Assembly: GCA_029961745.1 (NCBI GenBank)
Contig: CP124680.1
Coordinates: 1,550,001-1,614,000 of the forward strand
Source of the DNA: Nocardioides sp. L-11A
GTDB lineage: Bacteria > Actinomycetota > Actinomycetes > Propionibacteriales > Nocardioidaceae
Reading direction: 5' to 3'
DNA length: 64,000 bases
Every line of letters begins with the position of its first letter. Within the stretch, counting starts at the first letter, position 1. A program made the position numbers and the translations under genes. The notes below the pieces were generated by a model that was given only the letters and a program-made list of their open reading frames with translations, was not told the origin of the DNA and ran no database searches. Positions 42,992 to 51,484 of the stretch are shown piece by piece.

Positions 42992-44269
42992 ATGAGCGCC
43001 GTTGTGACCGAGTCGCCCGAGACGACCAAGCCCGGCCTGCGCGAGGGTGCGTTCGGCAACGCCACCGCCCTCTCCTGTCGCGAATGCGGCCACCAGGTCG
43101 CCCTGGGCCCCTTCTACGCGTGTCCGGAGTGCTTCGGCCCGCTGGAGATCTCCTACGCCTTCCCGCTCGTGACCCGCGAGGAGATCGAGGCCGGCCCCCG
43201 CAACATCTGGCGCTACAAGGCGCTGCTGCCGGTCCCGAGCGACATCGAGACCAGCCCCAACACCGAGCCCGGCTTCACCCGCCTGCTCGACGCCGCGAAC
43301 CTCGCGGCCGAGCTCGGCATCGCCAAGCTCTGGGTCAAGGACGACTCGACCAACCCGACCAACTCCTTCAAGGACCGCGTCGTCGCCTGCGCGCTGAGCG
43401 CGGCCCGCGAGCTCGGCTCGACCGTCTTCGCCTGCCCCTCGACCGGCAACCTCGCCAATGCGGTCGCCGCCGCCGGCGCCCGGGCCGGGATCAAGACCGT
43501 CGTCTTCATCCCGAGCAACCTGGAGCAGCCCAAGCAGGTCAACTCGGCGATCTTCACCGAGAACCTGGTCGCCGTCGACGGCAACTACGACGACGTCAAC
43601 AAGCTCGCCTCCGAGATCGCCGGCGAGGAGGAGGGCTGGGCGTTCGTCAACGTCAACGTGCGGCCCTACTACGCCGAGGGATCCAAGACCCTGGGCTACG
43701 AGATCGCCGAGCAGCTCGGCTGGCGGCTCCCCGACCAGGTCGTCATCCCGGTCGCCTCCGGCTCGCAGCTGACCAAGGTCGACAAGGCATTCCAGGAGCT
43801 GATCAAGCTCGGCCTCGTCGAGGACAAGCCCTACCGGATCTTCGGGGCGCAGGCCGAGGGCTGCGGCCCGGTCGCCACCGCCTACAAGGCCGGCGTCGAC
43901 GCGATCCGCCCGGTCAAGCCCGACACCATCGCCAAGAGCCTGGCCATCGGCAACCCGGCCGACGGCATCTACGTCCTTGACATCGCCCGTCGTACCGGTG
44001 GCGCGGTCGAGGAGGTCACCGACGAGGAGATCCGCGCGGGCATCGTGCTCCTCGCCCGCACCGAGGGGATCTTCACCGAGACCGCCGGCGGTACGACGAC
44101 CGCGGTCACCAAGAAGCTCGTCGAGACCGGTCAGCTCGACCCGACCCTCGAGACGGTCATCATCAACACCGGCCACGGGCTCAAGACCCTGGACTCGATC
44201 TCCGGTCAGGTCGGCCCGGCCGCGACCATCGCGCCGAGCTATGACGCCTTCAAGGCCACCGGCCTCTGA
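42992..44269 (+). CDS. Threonine-synthase-like PLP enzyme with N-terminal zinc ribbon
   Basis: The 425-aa protein is a fold-type II PLP enzyme: the Schiff-base lysine is Lys127 in NPTNSFKDRVV, the phosphate loop lies in the PSTGNLANAVAAAGA region, and PVASGSQLTKV follows. It opens with a zinc ribbon of Cys29/Cys32 and Cys44/Cys47. It would be annotated as threonine synthase, which turns O-phosphohomoserine into threonine. Threonine genes are not normally under SAM control; here a SAM-I riboswitch precedes it and a CysO-like sulfur carrier follows. A replacement of the beta/gamma group of O-phosphohomoserine by carrier sulfur, giving homocysteine, fits better. This is inference. Confidence 0.85.
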   Translation: MSAVVTESPETTKPGLREGAFGNATALSCRECGHQVALGPFYACPECFGPLEISYAFPLVTREEIEAGPRNIWRYKALLPVPSDIETSPNTEPGFTRLLDAANLAAELGIAKLWVKDDSTNPTNSFKDRVVACALSAARELGSTVFACPSTGNLANAVAAAGARAGIKTVVFIPSNLEQPKQVNSAIFTENLVAVDGNYDDVNKLASEIAGEEEGWAFVNVNVRPYYAEGSKTLGYEIAEQLGWRLPDQVVIPVASGSQLTKVDKAFQELIKLGLVEDKPYRIFGAQAEGCGPVATAYKAGVDAIRPVKPDTIAKSLAIGNPADGIYVLDIARRTGGAVEEVTDEEIRAGIVLLARTEGIFTETAGGTTTAVTKKLVETGQLDPTLETVIINTGHGLKTLDSISGQVGPAATIAPSYDAFKATGL

Positions 44270-44310
44270 GCCGCATCACCACCGACACCGCCAGTAGAAG
44301 AGAGCCCCGC

Positions 44311-44589
44311 ATGAGCGTCCGCGTCCGGATCCCCACCATCCTCCGCACCTACACCGGTGGCGACTCCGAGGTCACCGCCGAGGGGGCCACCCTGGCCGAG
44401 GTGCTCGACCACCTCGACGCGAACTACGCGGGCATCAAGGGCCGGATCCTCGACGAGGACGGCAAGCTGCGCCGCTTCGTCAACGTCTACGTCAACAACG
44501 ACGACGTGCGCTTCGAGCAGGAGCTGGCCACCCCGACGCCCGCGGGCGCTGAGGTCTCGGTCATCCCTGCTGTCGCCGGCGGCTGCTGA
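44311..44589 (+). CDS. CysO/MoaD/ThiS-family sulfur carrier protein ending in GGC
   Basis: The 92-aa protein is a ubiquitin-like sulfur carrier very close in pattern to mycobacterial CysO: VRIPTILRTYTGG, ANYAGIKGRILDEDGKLRRFVNVYVNNDDVRF and the C terminus VIPAVAGGC. CysO ends in GG, which is thiocarboxylated and delivers sulfur to O-phosphoserine through CysM. Here a cysteine caps the GG, so a JAMM-type protease would have to remove it first, as known for other capped carriers. No such protease is in the window. It follows the ThrC-like gene by 41 bp with its own AGAAGAGAG site and is presumably under the same riboswitch. Confidence 0.9.
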   Translation: MSVRVRIPTILRTYTGGDSEVTAEGATLAEVLDHLDANYAGIKGRILDEDGKLRRFVNVYVNNDDVRFEQELATPTPAGAEVSVIPAVAGGC

Positions 44590-44598
44590 ACCCCCGGC

Positions 44599-45456
44599 TC
44601 AGCTCGCCTGAGCGTCGACCGCGCGGTGCGCATGGCGCCCGGGCGGTTCGCCGTACTCGCGGGTGAACGCGGCGACATAGGACGACGCGGTGGCGTAGCC
44701 CACGCGGTGGGCGATCTCGGTCACCGACCACCGGCTCAGCATCGCCCGGGAGGCCTCGAGCCGGGTCCGCGTGCGCCAGGCCGAGAACGACATGCCGTAG
44801 ACCCGCTCGAACTCGCGCTGCAGGGTCTTCGGGCTGACGTGCAGGCGCTCGGCCCAGCCGGGGAGGCCGGTGCGGTCGGCCGGGTCCAGGGCCAGCGCCC
44901 GGGCGACGGCGCGGGCCGGGCCGAGTGCCGCCGACCCGAACCCGACCGGGTCGGCCGGCGAGGCGGCGAGCTCGCCGAGCAGGACGCCGCGCGCGGCCAG
45001 GCCGGCACGCTCGTCGGTGCCGGGGCGGACCAGCCGCGTGACCGCGTCGACCGCCGCGGGCGACATCGCGAGCACGGTGGCCTCGTGTCGCACCAGCTCG
45101 TCGGGTGCGCGGCGGACGCAGAGCCGGACGACGGTCTGCACCTCCAGCGCGGTCACCTCGGCCACCACGCCCTGGCGCACCCACACGGCGCCGGTCGGGC
45201 CGGCGAAGGCGGCCGTGCCGCCGCGGCCGACCGCGAGGACGCCGTCGGGGGAGAAGTAGACCTGGTGCACGAAGTCGTTGCGCGACTCGGGGAAGTCGGT
45301 GATCACTCCGGCCGGCGGGTAGCGCAGCGCGAGGATGCCGTCCGGCGGCCCGAGACCGTAGGGGAACTCCTCGACGACCGCGCCGCCGGCCTCGGTCGCG
45401 GTGACCGCGGGGCCGGGTCGCGCGGCGGTGGGTTCCTGTCCTCTGCGCGTCATCAT
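44599..45456 (-). CDS. AraC-family transcriptional regulator
   Basis: The 285-aa protein has an N-terminal cupin-like sensing domain and a C-terminal double helix-turn-helix (LHVSPKTLQREFERVYGMSFSAWRTRTRLEASRAML and VTEIAHRVGYATASSYVAAFTREYGEPPGRH). It is divergent from an iron-siderophore uptake operon and shares with it an intergenic iron box, so it is likely an IdeR/DtxR-controlled regulator of those genes, possibly sensing the siderophore. The stop is nine bases from the sulfur-carrier stop (convergent). Confidence 0.9.
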   Translation of the reverse strand: MMTRRGQEPTAARPGPAVTATEAGGAVVEEFPYGLGPPDGILALRYPPAGVITDFPESRNDFVHQVYFSPDGVLAVGRGGTAAFAGPTGAVWVRQGVVAEVTALEVQTVVRLCVRRAPDELVRHEATVLAMSPAAVDAVTRLVRPGTDERAGLAARGVLLGELAASPADPVGFGSAALGPARAVARALALDPADRTGLPGWAERLHVSPKTLQREFERVYGMSFSAWRTRTRLEASRAMLSRWSVTEIAHRVGYATASSYVAAFTREYGEPPGRHAHRAVDAQAS

Positions 45457-45484
45457 CTGACTCCTTCACGACACCGGCACCTGC

Positions 45485-45503
45485 GTTGGTAAGGCTAGCC
45501 TCA
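45485..45503. promoter_or_regulatory. IdeR/DtxR iron box
   Basis: The sequence GTTGGTAAGGCTAGCCTCA matches the TTAGGTTAGGCTAACCTAA consensus at 14 of 19 positions, with the core AAGGCTAGCCT intact. It lies between the divergent AraC regulator and siderophore-uptake genes, so iron-loaded IdeR would repress both. Direct sequence match; regulator not in window. Confidence 0.75.
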
Positions 45504-45565
45504 CCTGGTCGGACGCGCTGTCTCGGGTGACCTCGCGCGCCGATTCCCCGACGCGAAGGACGAAC

Positions 45566-46660
45566 ATGCAGCTCAACCTCCGGCCGGCCCGCGCCCTCGC
45601 CGCCCTGTCCGCCACCGCCCTGATCGGGGCGACGTTCGCGGCGTGCGGCAGCGAGGACGACGGCAAGGCGGCCCAGGAGACGACGACCGCCGCCACCTGC
45701 GAGGTCGACACCCCGGCGCTCCCCGAGGCGGCGCCGATCGCGGCGTTCGACCCGGGAGCGCCGACCCGCACCTTCGAGGCCGACAACGGCGCCGTCGAGA
45801 TCCCGACCGACCCGCAGCGCATCGTCGCGACCGGGTACGCCGTCCCCGTGCTCCTGGAGGCCGACGCCGACGTCGTCGGCATCTCGGAGTGGGGCCGCGG
45901 CACCGCGCTGATGACGGAGGAGGACCTCGCGGCCTACCAGAAGCTGAAGAAGGTCGCCGGTGAGACCGCCGCCAGCACCGACTACGAGGCGATCGCCAAC
46001 CTGAAGCCGGACCTGATCATGCTCGGCGTCCCGCTGCCCGTGCTGGGCGACGTCGACCTCGATCGGCTCGAGTCGATCGCGCCCGTCGTCGTCCTCGGCC
46101 CGGACCGCCCCGACGGCTGGAAGAACCTGTCGCAGCGCCAGGCCGATGCGGCCGGTGTCGTCGACTACTTCGAGGCCGCCAAGGCGTCCTACGACGCCAA
46201 GGCCGCCGCGCTCACCGAGAAGTACGCCGACGTCCTCGACGGGCACTGCTTCGGCCACGTCGGTGCCTACGGCGACGTGAGCGCGGGCAACTTCAACCGC
46301 GAGTACGCCGGCGCCTGGGGCACCAATATCGCCACCGACGTGGGGGCGACCTACTACGGCGGTCCGGCGGAGCCGGGCAAGGGCTCGGCGGCCTTCTCGG
46401 AGTACCCGTCGATCGAGGAGCTCCCGCAGAGCCTCGCCGACGCCGACGTGATCACCTACACCGTCGACGACGAGGGCAAGCCGTCGGAGTCGGTGCAGTA
46501 CGTCCTCGACCACGCCCTGTGGCAGACGCTGCCCGCCGTCCGCGAGGGTGCGGTGATCCCGCTGCGCTACACCGAGGCGGCCACCTACCCGACCGCCGAG
46601 CGTGCGCTGGACGAGATCGACAGCGCCTTCGCCGAGGCCTTCGCGGACGAGCTGAAGTGA
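45566..46660 (+). CDS. Iron-siderophore ABC transporter substrate-binding lipoprotein
   Basis: The 364-aa protein has a lipoprotein signal with the lipobox ending at Cys27 (ATFAAC) and a periplasmic-binding-protein class III (FecB/FepB) domain: RIVATGYAVPVLLEADADVVGISEW, IANLKPDLIMLG, and a final VREGAVIPLRYTEAATYPTAERALDEI. It captures a ferric siderophore outside the cell and passes it to the permeases. The start MQLNLRP has AAGGACG upstream; a longer frame exists. It is first in a five-gene operon whose members overlap by 4 bp. Confidence 0.92.
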   Translation: MQLNLRPARALAALSATALIGATFAACGSEDDGKAAQETTTAATCEVDTPALPEAAPIAAFDPGAPTRTFEADNGAVEIPTDPQRIVATGYAVPVLLEADADVVGISEWGRGTALMTEEDLAAYQKLKKVAGETAASTDYEAIANLKPDLIMLGVPLPVLGDVDLDRLESIAPVVVLGPDRPDGWKNLSQRQADAAGVVDYFEAAKASYDAKAAALTEKYADVLDGHCFGHVGAYGDVSAGNFNREYAGAWGTNIATDVGATYYGGPAEPGKGSAAFSEYPSIEELPQSLADADVITYTVDDEGKPSESVQYVLDHALWQTLPAVREGAVIPLRYTEAATYPTAERALDEIDSAFAEAFADELK

Positions 46661-47481
46661 TCGGCGAGCGCGACCGGCCGGCCGAGCGCGTCGCCGAGCA
46701 CCACGACGCCGGGCGGGGGATGCGTCGGATCGGCTACCCGATCGGGATCTGCCGCACGACCGTGGCGCGCCGCGAGCTGGTGACCCCGCGGATGCTGCGG
46801 CTCACCCTGAGCGGCGACGACCTGGCCGGCTTCCACAGCTATGTGGCCGACGACCACGTGAAGATCGTCTTCCCGCACGCCGACGGCACGCGCACCGACC
46901 CGATGCCCAACGACCGGCAGTTGCTCGACTGGCCCAAGCCGCTCCCGCCGACGCGGACCTACACGATCCGCCGCGTCGATGTCGCGGCCCGCGAGGTGGA
47001 TCTCGACATCGTGCTGCACTCCGGCGGCCTGGCCGGTGACTGGGCGGAGGCCGCTGCGATCGGCGACCCCGCCGTGATCGCCGGGCCGCCCGGGGCGAAG
47101 GCGTTCGCGCACACCCACCGCCACTACGTGTTCGCGGTCGACATGACCGGCCTGCCCGCCGTCGCGCGCTGGCTCGACGAGGCGGACTGGCTCGCCCCGG
47201 CGGGCGTCACCGCGCACGTGCTGGTCGAGTACGACCACGCCGACGAGACCGGCTACCCGCTGACCGCGCGCGAGAGTGTGGAGGTGCGCTGGCTCCCGCG
47301 CGCCGCGGGGTCGCAGCTCGGCGCGCAGGTGCGGGCGCTCGACGTACCGGAGGACACCTTCGTGTTCGGCGCGGGGGAGGCCGAGGACCTCAAGGAGGTC
47401 CGTCGCTGGGTCGCCGAGCGCGAGCTGCCGGCGAGCATCACCGGCTACTGGAAGCGCGGGGTCGCGGGGTTGGACGATTGA
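46657..47481 (+). CDS. Siderophore-interacting protein (ferric-siderophore reductase)
   Basis: The 274-aa protein belongs to the SIP/ViuB family of FAD-containing ferric-siderophore reductases: PPTRTYTIRRVD (FAD contact), an FVADDHVKIVFP-like segment written YVADDHVKIVFP, and the C-terminal AGEAEDLKEVRRWV and SITGYWKRG, which are the SIP signatures. It reduces and frees iron from the imported complex. The GTG start overlaps the lipoprotein stop (GTGA); MRRIGYP 21 codons later is an alternative start. Confidence 0.92.
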   Translation: MIGERDRPAERVAEHHDAGRGMRRIGYPIGICRTTVARRELVTPRMLRLTLSGDDLAGFHSYVADDHVKIVFPHADGTRTDPMPNDRQLLDWPKPLPPTRTYTIRRVDVAAREVDLDIVLHSGGLAGDWAEAAAIGDPAVIAGPPGAKAFAHTHRHYVFAVDMTGLPAVARWLDEADWLAPAGVTAHVLVEYDHADETGYPLTARESVEVRWLPRAAGSQLGAQVRALDVPEDTFVFGAGEAEDLKEVRRWVAERELPASITGYWKRGVAGLDD

Positions 47482-48473
47482 CCCTGCGCCACCCCGGCCC
47501 CCTGGTCGCGCTCGCCGCGCTGGGTGCGGCCCTCGCCGGTGCGGTGGTCTGGAGCCTCTCCATCGGGCAGGGTGACATCCCGGCCGGCTCGGTGGTCCCC
47601 GCGCTCCTGCGGTACGACGACCACGACGCCGCGCACATCATCGTGCGCCAGGTCCGGCTGCCCCGGACCCTGCTCGCGATCCTCGTCGGCGCCGCGCTCG
47701 CGCTGGCCGGCGCCCTCGTCCAGGCGCTGACCCGCAACCCGCTCGCCGAGCCGGGCGTGCTGGGCGTGACCTTCGGCGCGTCCTTCGCCGTCGTCGTGGC
47801 GACCGCACTCGGCGTCGCCGGAGGGCAGAGTGCGCAGCTCGTCGTCGCGACGCTGGGCGCCGCGATCGCCACGGCCGTCGTGTACGCCGTGGGCCGCGCC
47901 GACCCGCTGCGCCTGCTGCTGGCGGGCACGGCGTTCAGCGCGCTCGTCGCCAGTCTCTCGCTCGGCATCCGGCTGCTCGACCCCGACGCCTTCGACGACC
48001 ACCGGTTCTGGGCGGTCGGATCACTGGCCGGCCGCGACCAGCAGCCGCTGGCCCTGCCGACGGTCGTGGTGGTCGTCGCGATCGGGCTCGCGCTGGTGCT
48101 GGTCCGGCCGCTGGCGGCCCTGGAGATGGGCGACGACGTCGCGCACGGGCTCGGCGTCCGCGTCGGCGCGACCCGCACCGCCGTCCTGGTCGTCGCGACC
48201 GTCCTCGCCGGCGTCGCCACCGCCATCGCCGGCCCGATCGCGTTCGCCGGGCTGATCGTGCCGCACCTGGTCCGCCGGTTCGCGCGCGGCTCGGTGGGCT
48301 GGCTCCTGCTCCTCTCACTCGTCGGCGGCCCCGTGCTGCTGGTCGCGGCCGACACCGTGGGCCGGCTGATCCTGCCCGTCGGCGACGCGCCGGTCGCGAT
48401 CGTGACGGGGCTGCTCGGTGGCCCGCTGCTGGCCTGGGTCGTGCGCCGCCAGGGTGCGGAGGTGGCGTCATGA
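47478..48473 (+). CDS. FecCD-family iron-siderophore permease, subunit 1
   Basis: The 331-aa protein (TTG start overlapping the stop before it, TTGA) has about nine transmembrane helices in the FecCD/BtuC fold. Family segments are VRLPRTLLAILVGAALALAGALVQALTRNPLAEPGVLGV and GPIAFAGLIVPHLVRR, the latter contacting the ATPase. It forms the membrane channel with the next gene product. Confidence 0.93.
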   Translation: MTLRHPGPLVALAALGAALAGAVVWSLSIGQGDIPAGSVVPALLRYDDHDAAHIIVRQVRLPRTLLAILVGAALALAGALVQALTRNPLAEPGVLGVTFGASFAVVVATALGVAGGQSAQLVVATLGAAIATAVVYAVGRADPLRLLLAGTAFSALVASLSLGIRLLDPDAFDDHRFWAVGSLAGRDQQPLALPTVVVVVAIGLALVLVRPLAALEMGDDVAHGLGVRVGATRTAVLVVATVLAGVATAIAGPIAFAGLIVPHLVRRFARGSVGWLLLLSLVGGPVLLVAADTVGRLILPVGDAPVAIVTGLLGGPLLAWVVRRQGAEVAS

Positions 48474-49501
48474 CGACCCTGACCTTCCTGCGTCCGGAGC
48501 TGCGTACCGTCCTCGCGGTCGTGCTCGTCGCCGTCGCCACGCTCGCGGTGTCCCTCGTCGCCCTCTGCTACGGCGACGGCTGGTCGGCGCCGGGCCGGGT
48601 GATCGCCGGCCTGCGTGGCGACGGACCCCTCGCCGGACGCGTGCTGGAGTGGCGGCTGCCCCGGGTGACCGCGGCCGTCGTGTTCGGACTCGCGCTCGGG
48701 CTGGCGGGCGCGCTCTTCCAGAACCTCACCCGCAACCCGCTCGGCGCACCCGACGTGATCGGGCTCGACCAGGGCGCCTACACCGGCGTCCTGCTGGTCC
48801 TCACCGTCGCCGGCGGCGCGCACTTCGCCGCCGCGGCCGACAACGGCGGCGGCTTCGCGCTCGGCCTGGCCGGTGCCGCGCTCGCCGGAGGCCTGCTTGC
48901 GGCGGGCATCGTGGCGCTGCTCGCGATGGGCAGCGGCTACACCGGCTACCGGCTGATCGTCATCGGCATCGCCGTCAACGCCGTGCTCACCGCGATCAAC
49001 TCGTGGCTGATCCTGCGCGCCGACCTGGAGGTCGCGATGGCCGCCGCCAGCTGGTCGGCCGGCAATCTCAACGGCACGGACTGGTCGGACCTGGTCGTGC
49101 CCGGCGCGGGACTCGCCCTCCTGGGCGCCGGCGCCGCCGGCCTCGCCCGCCCGCTGCACCAGCTCGCGCTCGGCGACGACGTCGCGGTGACGACAGGCAT
49201 CCGGCTCGGCCGGCTGCGGCTGCTCATCGCGACCGTCGGCGTCGGCTGTACCGCCATCGTGGCCGCCACCGCCGGCCCGATCGTCTTCGTCGCGCTGATG
49301 GCGCCCCAGATCGGCCGGCGGCTGGCCGGCACGGCGGGGGTCGCGCTGCTGCCCTCGGCGCTCACCGGGGCGCTGCTGCTGGCGACCGCGGACCTGCTCG
49401 CCCAGGTGGTCGCGCCGGTGCAGCTCCCGGTCGGCGTGGTCACCGGCGCCATCGGCGGTGTCTACCTGTTGTGGTTGCTGTTCAAGGAGGTCCAACGATG
49501 A
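48470..49501 (+). CDS. FecCD-family iron-siderophore permease, subunit 2
   Basis: The 343-aa protein is a second FecCD permease: RLPRVTAAVVFGLALGLAGALFQNLTRNPLGAPDVIG and GPIVFVALMAPQIGRRLAG, with about nine helices. It overlaps the first permease by ATGA and the ATPase gene by ATGA. The two permeases form the heterodimeric channel of the siderophore transporter. Confidence 0.94.
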   Translation: MTTLTFLRPELRTVLAVVLVAVATLAVSLVALCYGDGWSAPGRVIAGLRGDGPLAGRVLEWRLPRVTAAVVFGLALGLAGALFQNLTRNPLGAPDVIGLDQGAYTGVLLVLTVAGGAHFAAAADNGGGFALGLAGAALAGGLLAAGIVALLAMGSGYTGYRLIVIGIAVNAVLTAINSWLILRADLEVAMAAASWSAGNLNGTDWSDLVVPGAGLALLGAGAAGLARPLHQLALGDDVAVTTGIRLGRLRLLIATVGVGCTAIVAATAGPIVFVALMAPQIGRRLAGTAGVALLPSALTGALLLATADLLAQVVAPVQLPVGVVTGAIGGVYLLWLLFKEVQR

Positions 49502-50271
49502 CCAGGCTGCGCACCGACGGCCTCCGGCTCGGGTACGGCGAGCGCACGGTGGTCGAGCATCTCGACCTGACCGTGCCCGACGGTGCCCTCACCGCGATCG
49601 TGGGACCCAACGCATGCGGCAAGTCCACGCTGCTGCGCTCGCTGGTGCGGCTGCTGCGCCCCGAGGCGGGCAGCGTCGTCCTCGACGGTCGCTCGATCGC
49701 GACCTGGCGGCCCAAGGCGGTCGCCCGCGAGCTCGGCTTCCTGCCGCAGGGCACCACGACGCCCGACGGGATCCGGGTCGTCGGCCTGGTCCGGCGCGGT
49801 CGCTACGCCCGGCAGCCGGCCATCGGCACCTGGACCCGTGCCGACGACGAGGCGGTCGCCGCCGCCCTGGCCGCGGCGGGGGTCGCGGATCTCGCCGACC
49901 GCCGGGTCGCCGCGCTCTCTGGCGGTCAGCGGCAGCGGGTCTGGATCGCGATGGTGCTCGCCCAGGAGACGCCGTACCTGCTGCTCGACGAGCCGACCAC
50001 CTTCCTCGACATCGCCCACCAGTACGAGCTCCTGCGGCTGCTGCGTCGCCTGGTCGACGACGGCCGCACCGTCGTCGCGGTGCTGCACGACCTCAACCAG
50101 GCCTGCCGGTTCGCCGACCACCTGGTCGCCATGCGCGACGGCGCGGTCGTCGCCACCGGAGCGCCGGGCGAGGTCGTGGACGCCGCGCTCGTCGAACGGG
50201 TCTTCGGGCTCGCCTGCGAGGTGCTGCCCGACCCGGTCACGGGGACGCCGATGATCGTCCCGCACGCGTGA
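49498..50271 (+). CDS. Iron-siderophore ABC transporter ATP-binding protein
   Basis: The 257-aa protein has Walker A GPNACGKST (about residue 36), the ABC signature LSGGQRQRVWIAMVLAQ, Walker B LLLDEPTTFLD and the switch histidine in VAVLHDLNQACRFAD. It powers the FecCD pair. Its 3' end overlaps the 3' end of the convergent sigma-factor gene by 35 bp, a tight arrangement without room for a terminator. Confidence 0.95.
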   Translation: MTRLRTDGLRLGYGERTVVEHLDLTVPDGALTAIVGPNACGKSTLLRSLVRLLRPEAGSVVLDGRSIATWRPKAVARELGFLPQGTTTPDGIRVVGLVRRGRYARQPAIGTWTRADDEAVAAALAAAGVADLADRRVAALSGGQRQRVWIAMVLAQETPYLLLDEPTTFLDIAHQYELLRLLRRLVDDGRTVVAVLHDLNQACRFADHLVAMRDGAVVATGAPGEVVDAALVERVFGLACEVLPDPVTGTPMIVPHA

Positions 50272-51475
50272 ATCCCCGCCGGGCGCGCAGGTGCGCGGCC
50301 TCCGCGTCGTTGCGGCACAGCGCGAGCGCCGTGTCGTAGGCGACGCGGGCCTCGGCGTCCCGTCCGAGCCGGGCCAGCAGCTCCGCGCGGACCGCGGGCA
50401 GCCGGTGTCCCGGCAGCGCGACCCCCTCGAGCGCGGCCAGCCCGGCAGCCGGTCCGCTGCGCTCGGCGACGGCGACCGCCCGGTTGAGGCGTACGACGGG
50501 CGAGTCACCCAGAGTCAGCAGCTCGTCGTACCGCTCGACGATGCGGTCCCACCGGGTCGCGCCGGCGGACAGCGCGATCGCGTGCTCGGCGGCGATCAGC
50601 GCCTGGAGCAGGTACGGCGCCGGCGGGCCGGTCACCAGCGGCCGCAGCAGGTCGAGCGCCTCCAGCGCCTCGTCGTGGTGCCAGCGGCCGCGGTCCTGGT
50701 CGGGCAGCAGCACCAGCCGGCCCTCCACCGCGCGGGCGTCGCGGCGGGCGTGCTGCAGGACCATGAGGGCGAGCAGCGCGTCGAGCTCGTCGTACCGACT
50801 CGGGAGGACCGCGCGCAGCACCCGGACCAGGCGGAGTGCCTCGCCGGCCACGTCGGCGCGCAGCACGTCGCCTCCGGAGCCGGGCGCGTAGCCGCTGGTG
50901 AAGGCGAGGTAGGCGATATCGGCGACGGTGCCGACCCGCGCGTCCAGCTCGTCCGGCGGCGGGACGGCGAAGCGGGCACCGGCCAGCTTCTTGCGGGCCC
51001 GGGTCAGCCGGGCGGCCATGGTCGCGGTCGGCACCAGGAACAGCCGGGCGACGTCCTCGGTCGCGACACCGAGGACCAGCCGCAGGGTCAGCGCGGCGGA
51101 CGCCTCACGGGACAGCGACGGGTGGGCGCACAGCAGCACCAGGCGCAGGCGCTCGTCCATCACCACCTCCCTCTCCGGCGGCGCGGCCAGCACCCGCCGG
51201 GCCTCCTGCTGCAGGGACGCCTCGACCTCGAGCAGCGGCTCCTTCCGGGCGGCCACCGCCTCGGTGCGCAGGGCGTCGGTGATCCGGCGGCGGGCCGTCG
51301 TCAGCAGCCAGCCGGCCGGGTTGGCGGGCGGACCCGTCTCCGGCCAGGTGCGCGCCGCCGCCTCGAACGCGTCCGCCAGGCCGTCCTCGGCGAGGTCGAC
51401 CCGGCGGCACCACGCGGCGAGCAGGGCCAACAGCCGGCCCCACTCGTCACGCAGGACGCGTTCGAGCTGCTCCAC
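50237..51475 (-). CDS. ECF RNA polymerase sigma factor with C-terminal TPR-like extension (ECF42 type)
   Basis: The 412-aa protein has sigma region 2 (DEWGRLLALLAAWCRRVDLAEDGLADAFEAAARTWPETGPPANPAGWLLTTARRR), region 4 (ALTLRLVLGVATEDVARLFLVPTATMAARLTRARKKL), and a long alpha-helical C-terminal domain of about 230 residues. This long form, next to a DGPF/YCII gene, is the ECF42 group. In that group the extension, rather than an anti-sigma factor, is thought to control activity. The gene ends inside the siderophore ATPase gene on the other strand. Confidence 0.88.
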   Translation of the reverse strand: MEQLERVLRDEWGRLLALLAAWCRRVDLAEDGLADAFEAAARTWPETGPPANPAGWLLTTARRRITDALRTEAVAARKEPLLEVEASLQQEARRVLAAPPEREVVMDERLRLVLLCAHPSLSREASAALTLRLVLGVATEDVARLFLVPTATMAARLTRARKKLAGARFAVPPPDELDARVGTVADIAYLAFTSGYAPGSGGDVLRADVAGEALRLVRVLRAVLPSRYDELDALLALMVLQHARRDARAVEGRLVLLPDQDRGRWHHDEALEALDLLRPLVTGPPAPYLLQALIAAEHAIALSAGATRWDRIVERYDELLTLGDSPVVRLNRAVAVAERSGPAAGLAALEGVALPGHRLPAVRAELLARLGRDAEARVAYDTALALCRNDAEAAHLRARRGFTRAGRSSASP

Positions 51476-51484
51476 CGGCAGCGG

